From Oleiphilus messinensis (GTDB lineage Bacteria > Pseudomonadota > Gammaproteobacteria > Pseudomonadales > Oleiphilaceae): DNA of 64,000 bases. Where the stretch lies: assembly GCF_002162375.1 (NCBI RefSeq), contig NZ_CP021425.1, positions 3,170,766-3,234,765 of the forward strand. Direction: 5' to 3'. Shown one piece after another: positions 7,258 through 16,607 of this stretch. Numbering within the stretch: position 1 is the stretch's first letter; each line of letters opens with the position of its first letter. The notes under the pieces were generated by a model. The model did not search any database. It was not told where the DNA came from and saw only the letters and a program-made list of their open reading frames with translations. A program made the translations under genes and the position numbers.

Positions 7258-9228
7258 TTATCGCCAATAGTTTTTTCGCGCCAGAACCTGTTGCTCCAGG
7301 GCTTGGTGCTCACCCGATGATATCTCGGGTAACTGACTTTCCCGGATGTCATAACCATATGCGGATGTACTGGTGACGATAATCGGAGGGGCCTGGATCC
7401 GCTTGAAGACGCTTTTTCGTATACAACCCGTAAACCAGTTCAAATCCTTCACAAATACCTCGGCATCATCCACCCCCCAACGGCGGATAAGGTCTGCAGA
7501 AATACCGAGATTTTGTTCCAGCGTTCCTTCCAGAAACCAATTGAGCATATGAACTGCATTGATTTTTTTGAAGCTGGTGAATGCTTCAATCATGGCGCAA
7601 TGGTAGCCGAACTTGATGGGATCAACTTGATCGTGTTTCAGCTCGGCACTGGGGGCAATGGCATCCTCTGCGAACTCGAATAATGCGTTGGGGAAGAGAG
7701 ACTCCGGAATGACCTCCTGTTTGAATATATCCCGATTAAGATAGCGGGCCAGGTCATACACTTCAGCTTTGGTCAGATCCGCAATGGGAGCGATAACCCC
7801 GCCCACATCGCCGTACAGGGTGGCATAACCCAACGCGACTTCAAGCTTGTTACCATTATTTGTGAACATCCGTCCGTAACGACCGGCGATATTGGAGAGA
7901 ATCGATGTGCCGCGGATTTTGGCTTGTATGTTTTCATCGGATAACTGTTTCATCCATTCGGGAGAGTCAAACTGAGTGTCGAGCTTATCGAAAACAGGTT
8001 TGTGCGCGTTTACCAGGCTTTCAATGGGGAATTCCAGGTATTCAATGCCGAGTTGATTTGCAATATGTTTAGCCACGTTTCGTGTGGAGCTGCTGTTATA
8101 TTGTGAAGGCATGTTTACGGCCCACACGGCATCTTTGCCCAGTGCCGCCGTCAGCAGTGTGACGACCACAGCACTATCGATGCCACCACTCAATCCAACT
8201 ACAAATTCTGGATGTTCGGACCAGCCAAGCATATCCTTGAGGTATCGTAAACCACTGATAATGGCATGATACTTTTGTTCGATCTTACCAAACTCCTTGC
8301 GCTCGACCTGAAGCGTGGAAATTTTGCTATGATCGGCGATCAACAAATCCGGCGCAAAAAAGCGCTCACTCGTCAATGCGGGTTCGCCATTGGAATTATA
8401 AACCGTAGTACCCCCATCAAACGTGACGATATTTTTACCGTTATTCTGAGGGCCAACACTGTTTACGTAATAAAACGGCACGAAGGATTCGGGCATATCC
8501 TCAGTGAGGAAACGAATTCGTCGATCTCGGGCATCATGTTTGAGATAGGTCCAGGGCGAAGAGGAAATATTGACGATCAAATCCGCGCCATTGTGAACCA
8601 GAGAGCGTGTGATATTCAATGCTCTCCCGTCTTTTCGGTAATCCTGGCACCAGAGATCCTCGCACACTTCGAAACCAACCGGTGTCCGCCCACCACTTAC
8701 CTCGATCAAATAGGGTTGAGCCAGTTTCTCCAAAGGGATGCCATGATCCTGAGAAACACTTTGTAGTGAGAAGAAATAGCGCTCATCGTCGAAAAATCGA
8801 TAATTAGGCAGCAAGGTTTTGGGTTGAACCCCTTCTGGTAATAAATCAGTATTGGCAGCACGTTTCGCATACTCACCGTTCTGGACAATAATGACCGCAT
8901 TATACATTCGCGTACGCCCGTCTTTGTTTGGATGCGGGTGATTATCTTCCAGTCGCTCATTGATGTGATCATCGACAAATGCACTGCCAAACGCTATTGC
9001 GATCCCGTCGCTCGCTAACCTCACCTTTTCGTTATAGGCCATCAGTTCGGCACAAAAACTACGATCCAGCCATTGATCGGATAGCAGGTAGCCTGAAAGA
9101 CACATCTCTGGAAAAGCTATAAGATCAGCCGATTGGGCTTTTGCCTCGACGATCATGGCTAACATAGTCGAAAAATTTTGTTCCAAAGCGCCGGGGATGA
9201 TGTGCATCTGTGCCAGTGCAACTCGCAT
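7258..9228 (-). CDS. nadE: Glutamine-dependent NAD+ synthetase
   Basis: Last step of NAD biosynthesis: amidation of nicotinic acid adenine dinucleotide with ammonia drawn from glutamine. The 656 residues combine an N-terminal nitrilase-like glutaminase domain and a C-terminal synthetase domain. The glutaminase Glu is in FPEMCLSGYL (near residue 41) and its nucleophile Cys in GFEVCEDLW. The synthetase has the PP-loop GLSGGIDSAVV, and NGNKLEVALGYATLYGD matches the conserved core. It is transcribed away from the recombinase gene, with about 100 bases between the two starts, and stands alone. The ATG at 9228 opens directly into the conserved beta strand MRVALAQM. Confidence 0.96.
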   Translation of the reverse strand: MRVALAQMHIIPGALEQNFSTMLAMIVEAKAQSADLIAFPEMCLSGYLLSDQWLDRSFCAELMAYNEKVRLASDGIAIAFGSAFVDDHINERLEDNHPHPNKDGRTRMYNAVIIVQNGEYAKRAANTDLLPEGVQPKTLLPNYRFFDDERYFFSLQSVSQDHGIPLEKLAQPYLIEVSGGRTPVGFEVCEDLWCQDYRKDGRALNITRSLVHNGADLIVNISSSPWTYLKHDARDRRIRFLTEDMPESFVPFYYVNSVGPQNNGKNIVTFDGGTTVYNSNGEPALTSERFFAPDLLIADHSKISTLQVERKEFGKIEQKYHAIISGLRYLKDMLGWSEHPEFVVGLSGGIDSAVVVTLLTAALGKDAVWAVNMPSQYNSSSTRNVAKHIANQLGIEYLEFPIESLVNAHKPVFDKLDTQFDSPEWMKQLSDENIQAKIRGTSILSNIAGRYGRMFTNNGNKLEVALGYATLYGDVGGVIAPIADLTKAEVYDLARYLNRDIFKQEVIPESLFPNALFEFAEDAIAPSAELKHDQVDPIKFGYHCAMIEAFTSFKKINAVHMLNWFLEGTLEQNLGISADLIRRWGVDDAEVFVKDLNWFTGCIRKSVFKRIQAPPIIVTSTSAYGYDIRESQLPEISSGEHQALEQQVLARKNYWR

Positions 9229-9329
9229 AAGGTTCCTTTAAAAGTAATCTGAATATTGACGTTAAACTGTGTAATATTGTCCGGAATATGGCGCATTAAA
9301 TCTACACTGAATGAGGCATAATCGGGACT

Positions 9330-10370
9330 ATGGTGAAGGAAATTAACATCTCCCCTGCTTTGGTGAACGCAGGGACGCACGCTAATGACACACCGTTAAC
9401 AGCGACTCAGGACACCGCAATAATTGCATCAGGCCTCAGTGATATCGAGCATTATCTGCAAGCGGCGACATCAGAAAATACCCGCCGGACCTACCGTTCT
9501 GCAATTCGCCAGTTCGAAAAATCGGGCGGACGCTTACCTGCAAATCGGGATACTTTAATGCGCTATATTGTCGCGCAGGCGCCACTACTCAACCCTCGTA
9601 CACTCGATCTTCACATTACCGCAATTAGTCGCTGGCACGAGTATCAAGGATTTGAAGACCCAACCCGTGATCCCTTGTTGCGAAAAACCCTCGTTGGAAT
9701 TCGGCGAACCCATGGCAAGCCGAAACAAAAAGCAAAACCACTGAGCCTTCAGCATCTTGCTATCCTGGTCACGACACTTGATGTCTCAGAGAACAATCTT
9801 CGGAAAAAACGGGACAAAGCGCTGTTACTCACCGGGTATTTCGGCGCATTTCGGCGCAGTGAAATTGTAGCGATACAATTTGAGGATTTATTTTGGGAAC
9901 CGGAAGGCGTAATCATCCGAATCACCCAGTCGAAAACCGATCAATATGGTGAAGGGATTCTGCGCGCCCTGCCTTACCACAACTCCCCTTATTGCGCCGC
10001 GACGGCCTTAAAAAACTGGATTGACGAATCCGGTATTCAGCATGGCCCGATTTTTCGGGCAATCAATCGTTGGAGCCAGCTCAAGGGCAAGGCCCTCCAT
10101 GCAGGGGCAATTAACACTCTCCTTAAAGAACTCGGTGCCCAAGCAAAGTTCGATTTCGTCCCGAACCTAAGCAGTCACAGCTTCCGCAGAGGACTCTCGA
10201 CAGCTGCGGCAAGAGAAGAGCTCGACTTTGAACTGATCAAAAAACAAGGTGGATGGAAAACAGATGATGTGGTCAGGGGCTATATTGAAGAAGGCCATGC
10301 ATTCAAAAACAATGTTGTAACAGACTTGATTACCAGACTGGATGAATTAAATGCAGACCTTGCCCCCTAG
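9330..10370 (+). CDS. Orphan tyrosine recombinase/integrase
   Basis: A site-specific recombinase of 346 residues with an N-terminal SAM-like core-binding domain (NTRRTYRSAIRQFEKSG) and a C-terminal catalytic domain. Catalytic residues visible: Arg near 175 (GAFRRSE), Lys in TQSKTDQ, His283 and Arg286 in SSHSFRRGL, Trp309 in place of the second His (GGWKTDD), and the nucleophile Tyr near 318 (GYIEE). No excisionase, tRNA, attachment-site repeat or cargo genes flank it, so this is not an obvious phage or integrative element. It could be the last remnant of an island or a domesticated recombinase. Expression is divergent from nadE. Confidence 0.9.
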   Translation: MVKEINISPALVNAGTHANDTPLTATQDTAIIASGLSDIEHYLQAATSENTRRTYRSAIRQFEKSGGRLPANRDTLMRYIVAQAPLLNPRTLDLHITAISRWHEYQGFEDPTRDPLLRKTLVGIRRTHGKPKQKAKPLSLQHLAILVTTLDVSENNLRKKRDKALLLTGYFGAFRRSEIVAIQFEDLFWEPEGVIIRITQSKTDQYGEGILRALPYHNSPYCAATALKNWIDESGIQHGPIFRAINRWSQLKGKALHAGAINTLLKELGAQAKFDFVPNLSSHSFRRGLSTAAAREELDFELIKKQGGWKTDDVVRGYIEEGHAFKNNVVTDLITRLDELNADLAP

Positions 10371-10438
10371 CATCATACGCTGACGATTTATTGGTCTACA
10401 CTTAGTGCGATTGAGGACTAAAAACAGGTAAACCCTTT

Positions 10439-12835
10439 ATGGACTTCACAGGCTCCCTTCTACAAAGTCAAAAAACTCGAGATGCCCGCGACAAAGCCAG
10501 AGCAATCGATAAAGTTCAGGCGGTTATTGAATTTGATTTATCCGGCAAAATTCTCACTGCCAACGATAATTTCCTTCAGGCAATGGGGTACACGTTAAGT
10601 GAAATTGTGGGGCAACACCACAGCATGTTTGTTGAACCGGAAGAAAGTACTAGTGCAGCCTACCATGAATTCTGGGCGAAGCTGAACCGGGGAGAGTTTG
10701 AATCTGGTGAGTTTAAACGACTGGGGAAGCATAATAAAGAAGTCTGGATTCGAGCCTCATACAATCCACTCTTGAACCGTTTTGGCAAACCTTACAAGGT
10801 GGTGAAGTTCGCAACCGATATAACCGAAGAAAAACTGCGCTATGCAAATTTTCAGGGGCAGATTGATGCGATCAGCAAGGCCCAGGCTGTCATCGAGTTC
10901 GACATGGATGGCATTATCCTGACTGCAAATGACAATTTTTTAAACGCAATGGGTTATACCCTCCGCGAGATCCAAGGTCAGCATCATCGCCTTTTTGTTG
11001 AATCCGGACATCAAAACTCACCGGAATACCGCTCTTTTTGGGAAAGTCTGAGAGCCGGAAATTATGAAACCGGTGAGTACAAACGCCAGGGAAAAGGCGG
11101 CCAGGATGTATGGATACAGGCCTCCTACAATCCAATACTTGATCTCAACGGAAAACCCTACAAGGTCGTTAAATTCGCAACTGACATCACTCAGGAAAAG
11201 TTGCAGAATGCCGAGTATGAAGGACAGATCAACGCCATAGGCCGATCTCAGGCTGTGATTCATTTCAATATGGATGGCACGATAATCTGGGCCAATGAAA
11301 ATTTCCTCGATGCCATGGGGTACACACTAGAGGAGATAAAAGGCCATCACCATTCGATGTTTGTAGAAATCCATGAAAAGCAGAGCCAGGCGTATCAAGA
11401 CTTTTGGGCTAAATTGAATCGCGGTGAGTATGCTAATGGTGAATTCAAACGGCTAGGGAAAAACAACAAAGCAGTATGGATTCAGGCCACTTATAATCCG
11501 ATTTTAGATTTTAACGGCGTACCCACCAAAGTGGTAAAGTACGCGACAGAAGTCACCAGTCAAAAACTTAAATACGCAGATTACAGCGGCCAGATCAAAG
11601 CCATCAGTAAATCCCAAGCCGTAATCGAGTTTAACATGCAGGGCATAATCCAGAACGCAAATGATAACTTCCTGTCTGCAATGGGTTACACCCTCGACGA
11701 AATCAAAGGCAAGCATCACAGTCTGTTCGTCACTGACGAATATCGTCAGAGTGAGGAATACAGAGCGTTTTGGTCCAAGCTCAATCGAGGTGAGTTTGAA
11801 ACGGCAGAATACAAGCGGGTTGGCAAAGGTGGTAAAGAGGTCTGGATTCAAGCGTCCTACAACCCTATTCTCGATATGAATGGAGCACCCTTCAAAGTTG
11901 TGAAATATGCTACTGATATTACGGAACGTATCAGAGCGGTGAAGTCAATTAGTGACACACTGATTGCGTTATCCCAGGGTGATTTAACCCGAAGTATCGA
12001 TTCACCTCTCGTTGGTGAGTTTGAGGACTTGCGTCACGCAATGAACTCCACACTTCAGCGGTTAAACGAGTTGGTTCATAACATCGACAGCAGTTCGAAT
12101 CTTGTTAAAAACAGTGCCCAGGAAATCAAGCAGGCTACTGGAGACTTAAGCCAGCGCACTGAAGCCCAGGCGGCAAGCCTGGAAGAAACAACTTCGAGCA
12201 TTCAGCACTTGTCCACTATGGTGACCAGCAATGCTAAAAACGCTGGTAACGCCAATGAGTTATCCCGTGTTGCCGCGGTAAAAGCCGAGCAAGGTGGAAG
12301 CGTGGTGGCCACTGCGGTTCAGGCAATGAAAGATATTGGCCTATCCAGCAAAAAAATATCTGAGATCATCGGTGTGATCGACGAAATCGCATTTCAAACG
12401 AACTTGTTAGCGCTTAATGCTGCGGTGGAAGCCGCACGAGCAGGAGAGCAAGGCAGAGGGTTTGCCGTCGTTGCCGGCGAAGTCAGAAGTCTGGCGCAAC
12501 GCAGTGCCGTCGCCGCTAAAGAGATCAAAACATTGATCAACGACAGTGTGGTAAAAGTGGCAGAAGGTACCAAGTTAGTGAATGATTCAGGTGAAACCCT
12601 GAGTGGCATCGTAGATGCTATCAAGGAAGTGACAAAACTGGTGTCCGAAATCAACAACGCCAGCCAGGAACAGGCATCGGGTATCCGGGAAGTGAGCGTT
12701 GCAGTTACCAGCATTGATGAAATGACCCAGCAGAATGCCGCCATGGTAGAAGAAGCAACAGCAACTACCGAGATGATGGCCGATGAATCCCGTAAATTAA
12801 GTTCCCTGATTCAGTATTTCAATGCGAAACAGTGA
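10439..12835 (+). CDS. Soluble BdlA-like chemoreceptor with four PAS domains
   Basis: A 798-residue methyl-accepting protein without membrane helices. Residues about 27-514 are four PAS repeats with a constant period of 122 residues (openings QAVIEF, QAVIEF, QAVIHF, QAVIEF; each ends in ATDIT or ATEVT). A HAMP-like linker and a complete signalling hairpin follow, with tip sequence [20 protein letters not shown]. The architecture matches BdlA of Pseudomonas, a biofilm-dispersal sensor with two PAS domains and the same receptor tail; here there are four. It would sense an internal cue (redox, oxygen or a metabolite) and feed a CheA pathway encoded elsewhere. It is convergent with modC. Confidence 0.92.
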   Translation: MDFTGSLLQSQKTRDARDKARAIDKVQAVIEFDLSGKILTANDNFLQAMGYTLSEIVGQHHSMFVEPEESTSAAYHEFWAKLNRGEFESGEFKRLGKHNKEVWIRASYNPLLNRFGKPYKVVKFATDITEEKLRYANFQGQIDAISKAQAVIEFDMDGIILTANDNFLNAMGYTLREIQGQHHRLFVESGHQNSPEYRSFWESLRAGNYETGEYKRQGKGGQDVWIQASYNPILDLNGKPYKVVKFATDITQEKLQNAEYEGQINAIGRSQAVIHFNMDGTIIWANENFLDAMGYTLEEIKGHHHSMFVEIHEKQSQAYQDFWAKLNRGEYANGEFKRLGKNNKAVWIQATYNPILDFNGVPTKVVKYATEVTSQKLKYADYSGQIKAISKSQAVIEFNMQGIIQNANDNFLSAMGYTLDEIKGKHHSLFVTDEYRQSEEYRAFWSKLNRGEFETAEYKRVGKGGKEVWIQASYNPILDMNGAPFKVVKYATDITERIRAVKSISDTLIALSQGDLTRSIDSPLVGEFEDLRHAMNSTLQRLNELVHNIDSSSNLVKNSAQEIKQATGDLSQRTEAQAASLEETTSSIQHLSTMVTSNAKNAGNANELSRVAAVKAEQGGSVVATAVQAMKDIGLSSKKISEIIGVIDEIAFQTNLLALNAAVEAARAGEQGRGFAVVAGEVRSLAQRSAVAAKEIKTLINDSVVKVAEGTKLVNDSGETLSGIVDAIKEVTKLVSEINNASQEQASGIREVSVAVTSIDEMTQQNAAMVEEATATTEMMADESRKLSSLIQYFNAKQ
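10517..11980 (+). repeat. Four tandem 366-base PAS-coding repeats
   Basis: Units start at 10517, 10883, 11249 and 11615, each exactly 122 codons after the last. The protein repeats are close, while third codon positions have drifted. This indicates duplication some time ago without strong recent gene conversion. Confidence 0.9.
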
Positions 12836-12881
12836 ATGTGATTCAGGGCCAAAATTGGCGTTGTGCACTCTTGTCTCAGTC

Positions 12882-14039
12882 CTAATGAACCAATGCGACT
12901 GACTTGACCTGTGCCCAGACACAGTCACCTTTCTTCAGATCGAGATGATGGGCGGAACGACGGGTAACCCGTGAAACGACGTAGGTTGAATCAAAGGACT
13001 GATCATCCCGGGTTGTCAGGCGAAGCTGGATCAACACCATTGAACTATCGTGGTCTACCGCAATATCTGTAACTTCCGCAGGTATGCGGTTCAGAATGCT
13101 ACTTTTTGTTTCACAACCCATTGCGATACTGACATCCCGTGCCAGAACCCTGACTCTGACCTTGGTTTGCAATGGGTCTCCACTGTCTTTTAGCCAAAGT
13201 TTAATCGATCCGATTGCAACACACATCAATTCCCATTCTGGCGCGTGCTCAATCACAATCCCCTGCAAGATTACGCCAGCCCCCTCCCCTAAATTCATGG
13301 GTAACTTGATACGGGAGAAAACATCCGTAACGTCCCCTTGCGCAATCACACTACCGTTATCAAGAAACACCACATGATCGGCCAGACGGGCGACCTCATC
13401 CAAGGCATGACTAACGTACAAAATAGGGATATTCAGTTCCGACTTAATGCGTTCCAGATATGGCAATATGTCCTGTTTTCGAGCAGTATCCAAGGAAGCT
13501 AATGGTTCATCCATTAATAACAACTTTGGCTGCAGTAACAGAGCCCGGCAAATTGCTACACGTTGCCGCTCTCCTCCAGATAATCGCGCTGGTAGACGAT
13601 CGAGTACACCACGAATACCCATAACGTCGATAAGGTGTTCGTACTGCTCTGGATTAAAAGGCGCATCTGCTCGTTTTATGGCGTAGTTTAGATTGGCTTT
13701 AGCCGACATAAAAGGAAATAAGCTGGACTCCTGAAATACATAGCCAATGGCCCGTTTATGGGCGGGGAGTGAGACGTTGTCATCTTGCCAGATATGCTCG
13801 AGCACTCGAACGTAGCCAAACTTGGGTTGCTCCAGACCCGCAACACAACGAAGCAGTGTTGTTTTTCCAGAACCGGAAGCACCAAATATTACAGTTACCC
13901 CCCTTCCCGGTACCGTAATATCGGCATCGAGAGCAAATCCACGGTCATCACCGGGTACTGGTTTTTGGTTTTGTGATCTTTCGAGCCTGAACCGGAAGTG
14001 CATTGTTTGGCTCTTTATTTCTCTACGATTTAATGTCAT
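12882..14039 (-). CDS. modC: Molybdate ABC transporter ATP-binding protein
   Basis: ATPase powering molybdate import through ModB. Walker A is GASGSGKTT, the ABC signature LSGGERQRV and Walker B LLLMDEP, with the switch His in ILYVSHALDE. The C-terminal ~120 residues form the Mop/TOBE domain that binds oxyanion in ModC. The 385 residues are near family length. The ATG overlaps the TGA of modB by four bases (ATGA), so translation is coupled. A second in-frame ATG twelve codons later is also possible. It is the last gene of the minus-strand train that begins with the GGDEF-EAL gene. Confidence 0.94.
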   Translation of the reverse strand: MTLNRREIKSQTMHFRFRLERSQNQKPVPGDDRGFALDADITVPGRGVTVIFGASGSGKTTLLRCVAGLEQPKFGYVRVLEHIWQDDNVSLPAHKRAIGYVFQESSLFPFMSAKANLNYAIKRADAPFNPEQYEHLIDVMGIRGVLDRLPARLSGGERQRVAICRALLLQPKLLLMDEPLASLDTARKQDILPYLERIKSELNIPILYVSHALDEVARLADHVVFLDNGSVIAQGDVTDVFSRIKLPMNLGEGAGVILQGIVIEHAPEWELMCVAIGSIKLWLKDSGDPLQTKVRVRVLARDVSIAMGCETKSSILNRIPAEVTDIAVDHDSSMVLIQLRLTTRDDQSFDSTYVVSRVTRRSAHHLDLKKGDCVWAQVKSVALVH

Positions 14040-14719
14040 AGATTAAGTAACTGTCGTTGTTTCCGTTGAGACCCATACAACACGAGTAATACAGTGAAAG
14101 AGAACAAGAGCATGATGGCAGAAAGCTTGTGTGCACTCTCGTAATCAATCGTTTCAACATAATCATAAATTTGAACCGAGACCAGGCGTGTTTCACCAGG
14201 AATGTTACCACCGATCATCAACACCATGCCGAATTCGCCAACAGTGTGGGCAAATCCCAGAATTGAAGCCGTCAAAAAGCCGGACTTGGCCATAGGCACC
14301 ACAACAGTAAAAAAACGATCCCAGGGTCCAGCTCGCAATGTCGCGGCGACTTCTAGTGGGCGATTCCCCATTGCTTCTATCGAATTCTGGATCGGCTGTA
14401 CAACAAAGGGCAAAGAATAGAAAATAGACCCGGTCACAAGCCCCCAAAATGTAAACGGTAGCGTGCCCAATCCCATAAAAGATGTAATCTGACCGATAAC
14501 GCCGTCGGGACTCATCGCGATCAGCAGGTAAAAACCAATCACCGTGGGTGGCAAAACTAACGGTAAAGCCACAATGGCACTTACAGGTCCTTTCCACCAC
14601 GAGTTTGAGCGTGCGAGCCACCACGCAATTGGGGTTCCAATAATCAGCAACAGCAGGGTGACGGTAAACGCCAGCCTTAGAGTTAATCCGATTGTATCGA
14701 GGTCTGCAGCGGAGAGCAT
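14036..14719 (-). CDS. modB: Molybdate ABC transporter permease
   Basis: Inner-membrane channel for molybdate, 227 residues with about five helices. The cytoplasmic coupling loop is visible (EVAATLRAGPWDRFFTVVVP), and ALPLVLPPTVIGFYLL is typical of ModB. The start has AAGGA about six bases upstream. The gene lies 18 bases after modA and overlaps modC, consistent with one transcript. Confidence 0.95.
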   Translation of the reverse strand: MLSAADLDTIGLTLRLAFTVTLLLLIIGTPIAWWLARSNSWWKGPVSAIVALPLVLPPTVIGFYLLIAMSPDGVIGQITSFMGLGTLPFTFWGLVTGSIFYSLPFVVQPIQNSIEAMGNRPLEVAATLRAGPWDRFFTVVVPMAKSGFLTASILGFAHTVGEFGMVLMIGGNIPGETRLVSVQIYDYVETIDYESAHKLSAIMLLFSFTVLLVLYGSQRKQRQLLNL

Positions 14720-14737
14720 GCTAATCCTTATCCGTTC

Positions 14738-15496
14738 CTACTGTATCGAGGAGCGATAGCCGAAAGATTCAATAATTGCGCGTCCTTCAACGCTTTTAAG
14801 GAAATTGATGAAATCGATTGCTGCCGGATTTTTAGCTGCCCGCATAAGAATAACAGCATCCTGGTGAATCGGGTCGTATAGGGTTTCCGGTATTTTCCAG
14901 TATACCGCGTGCTTCTGCTCAATGACCTGAGACCAGGCCACGAAACCAAGTTCAGCATTACCGGAATAGACATACTGGTAAGTTTGCGCAATATTCTCAC
15001 CCTGAACCCATTTGGGTAGCGTCTGTTTTCGTAGCTTTAGTTGATCTAAAACTTGTGTCGCGGCAAGCCCATAGGGGGCCAGTTTTGGATTCGCTAAGGC
15101 AATTTTTTTAAATTTACCGTCTAACAGGCTTTGCTGATTCACGGATTCAAGCCGGGTTGACCAGAGCACCAATGCACCAGATGCATAAGTAAATCGACTG
15201 TCCGGCACAATACGTTGGTTTTGTTCAAGTTTGATCGGTTTTTCCTGGTCGGCGGAAAAAAAAGCATCAAAAGGTGCACCATGTTGTATTTGTGCATATA
15301 TTTTTCCGGATGAGCCATAAGATACACGTATACGATGGGGTGATTGCCGTTCAAACTGCTCGACTAATTTCGTCATCGCCCCGTTAAAGTTAGAAGCCAC
15401 TGCAATGGTTGTTTGTTCTGTATTGCCTGAAACAGGTATGAGAAACAGGAAAGCATAGATCGCGGGAAAAATGTTCTCACGCCTGAATTTATCCAT
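14738..15496 (-). CDS. modA: Periplasmic molybdate-binding protein
   Basis: High-affinity oxyanion receptor for ModBC. An N-terminal hydrophobic signal peptide (to about residue 24) is followed by the ModA core: AVASNFNGAMTKL carries the first oxyanion-binding Ser, SYGSSGKIYAQI the second, and PFDAFFSADQ, ALANPKLAPYG and GNAELGFVAWSQV are family motifs. Length 252 is normal. It begins only 28 bases after the stop of the PAS/GGDEF gene, with GGGAA as a plausible ribosome site, so molybdate uptake may be co-transcribed with the upstream signalling genes. No ModE gene or clear ModE box is seen. Confidence 0.94.
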   Translation of the reverse strand: MDKFRRENIFPAIYAFLFLIPVSGNTEQTTIAVASNFNGAMTKLVEQFERQSPHRIRVSYGSSGKIYAQIQHGAPFDAFFSADQEKPIKLEQNQRIVPDSRFTYASGALVLWSTRLESVNQQSLLDGKFKKIALANPKLAPYGLAATQVLDQLKLRKQTLPKWVQGENIAQTYQYVYSGNAELGFVAWSQVIEQKHAVYWKIPETLYDPIHQDAVILMRAAKNPAAIDFINFLKSVEGRAIIESFGYRSSIQ

Positions 15497-15524
15497 AATC
15501 GGTATTTCCCGGGTTTATGTTTTA

Positions 15525-16607
15525 TCAGGAATCGTGTTTGTGACTGGAGGCTTCCTGAATAAGAATGTCCATGTAATTTTGTCTTTGGTTATCAAAGATT
15601 ACCGCTTGGCTGTCCAGGCTCGCAGATCCGATAGTGATGTCTGGAATGACAATACTCCAATTATGGTCGTGTATAATTTTCTGGACTTCCGAGCACAGTG
15701 ACTCAAGTTCGAGTTTAGGATAACCGATACTGAATAGAACCACCATATCACTGATACGCACCATTAACATATCCGCAAGTTGTTCAATTAAAAGCCGATT
15801 AATCGTGCCCATTTTAATATTTAACTCATTATCACCGAAGTGCCGACAAATATGCTCAGCGTTAGCAATGGATACTACGATCACATTTATCGACAGGTTC
15901 AGGCGTTGTGCGGTGAGAACGCGCTTGTCTGCAAGAGCCCGAAAATGCTCGATATTCAGTAATCCGGTTTCGTCAGAGTACATCAAGTCACGTTGGATTC
16001 GAACTTTTAATGATTCGTTTTCTGCTTTCAGTGCAGCTATTTGCTGAGACAATATATCAACCCGTCGAGTGAGATCCGCATTGTCGATGCGCTCTTGAAC
16101 CAATGCCTGATGGTGCTTCATTATCGGCGTAAAATCATTATGTGCACCCAGTAACCGGATTGGTTTCCCGTCAACATCATAAATCGCAACGCCGCGACAC
16201 CTCACCCAGATGGTATGACCCTGCTTGTGTTTGTACCGTACAATTTGGTCGTAAGGGTGATTAGGGTCTTCAAGATGCTTTTGCAAATTACGAACAGCAG
16301 TCTTTAAATCGGCTTCAAAAATAATGTCTTGCCACTCTGCCGCCAAGTGCTTTTTATCATCCGGTTCATATCCAAGTAACGTCCAGAATTTATCACTCAT
16401 CCATTCGTTATCTGGATTCTCCAAATCCCAATACCAGATGCCATCCAGCGCACCTTCCTGCAGAAATTCGAATACAAGGTCATCCTGTTGCAGCAATTGG
16501 TACAGTTCTTTGCGCAAATAATGATTTTGATTGGAAAACGCATCATCTGCCGCCGTGCTGGTATCAGAAATGTGGGAATGATCGACGATCAGGTTGTCTT
16601 TATTCAT
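15525..16607 (-). CDS. PAS protein with degenerate GGDEF domain
   Basis: About 360 residues: an N-terminal polar region, a PAS domain with PAC (WYWDLENPDNEWMSDKFWTL to GAHNDFTPI), a coiled coil (LSQQIAALKAENESLKVRI), and a C-terminal domain with GGDEF-like layout (SDETGLLNIEHFRAL, then RISDMVVLF where RxGGDEFxxx is expected). The catalytic signature is lost, so diguanylate cyclase activity is unlikely; a nucleotide-binding or protein-interaction role is possible. The ATG at 16607 overlaps the stop of the CheB-CheR gene by eight bases, which decides the start over longer readings into that gene. Confidence 0.8.
   Translation of the reverse strand: MNKDNLIVDHSHISDTSTAADDAFSNQNHYLRKELYQLLQQDDLVFEFLQEGALDGIWYWDLENPDNEWMSDKFWTLLGYEPDDKKHLAAEWQDIIFEADLKTAVRNLQKHLEDPNHPYDQIVRYKHKQGHTIWVRCRGVAIYDVDGKPIRLLGAHNDFTPIMKHHQALVQERIDNADLTRRVDILSQQIAALKAENESLKVRIQRDLMYSDETGLLNIEHFRALADKRVLTAQRLNLSINVIVVSIANAEHICRHFGDNELNIKMGTINRLLIEQLADMLMVRISDMVVLFSIGYPKLELESLCSEVQKIIHDHNWSIVIPDITIGSASLDSQAVIFDNQRQNYMDILIQEASSHKHDS

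Noticed and set aside
9256-9308. TTGACG and TAATAT as a recombinase promoter
   Set aside because: Spacing of 10 bases is too short and other pairs are too far apart.
12848-12859. Palindrome GCCAAAATTGGC between the receptor and modC
   Set aside because: Short, no loop and no T run; could arise by chance.
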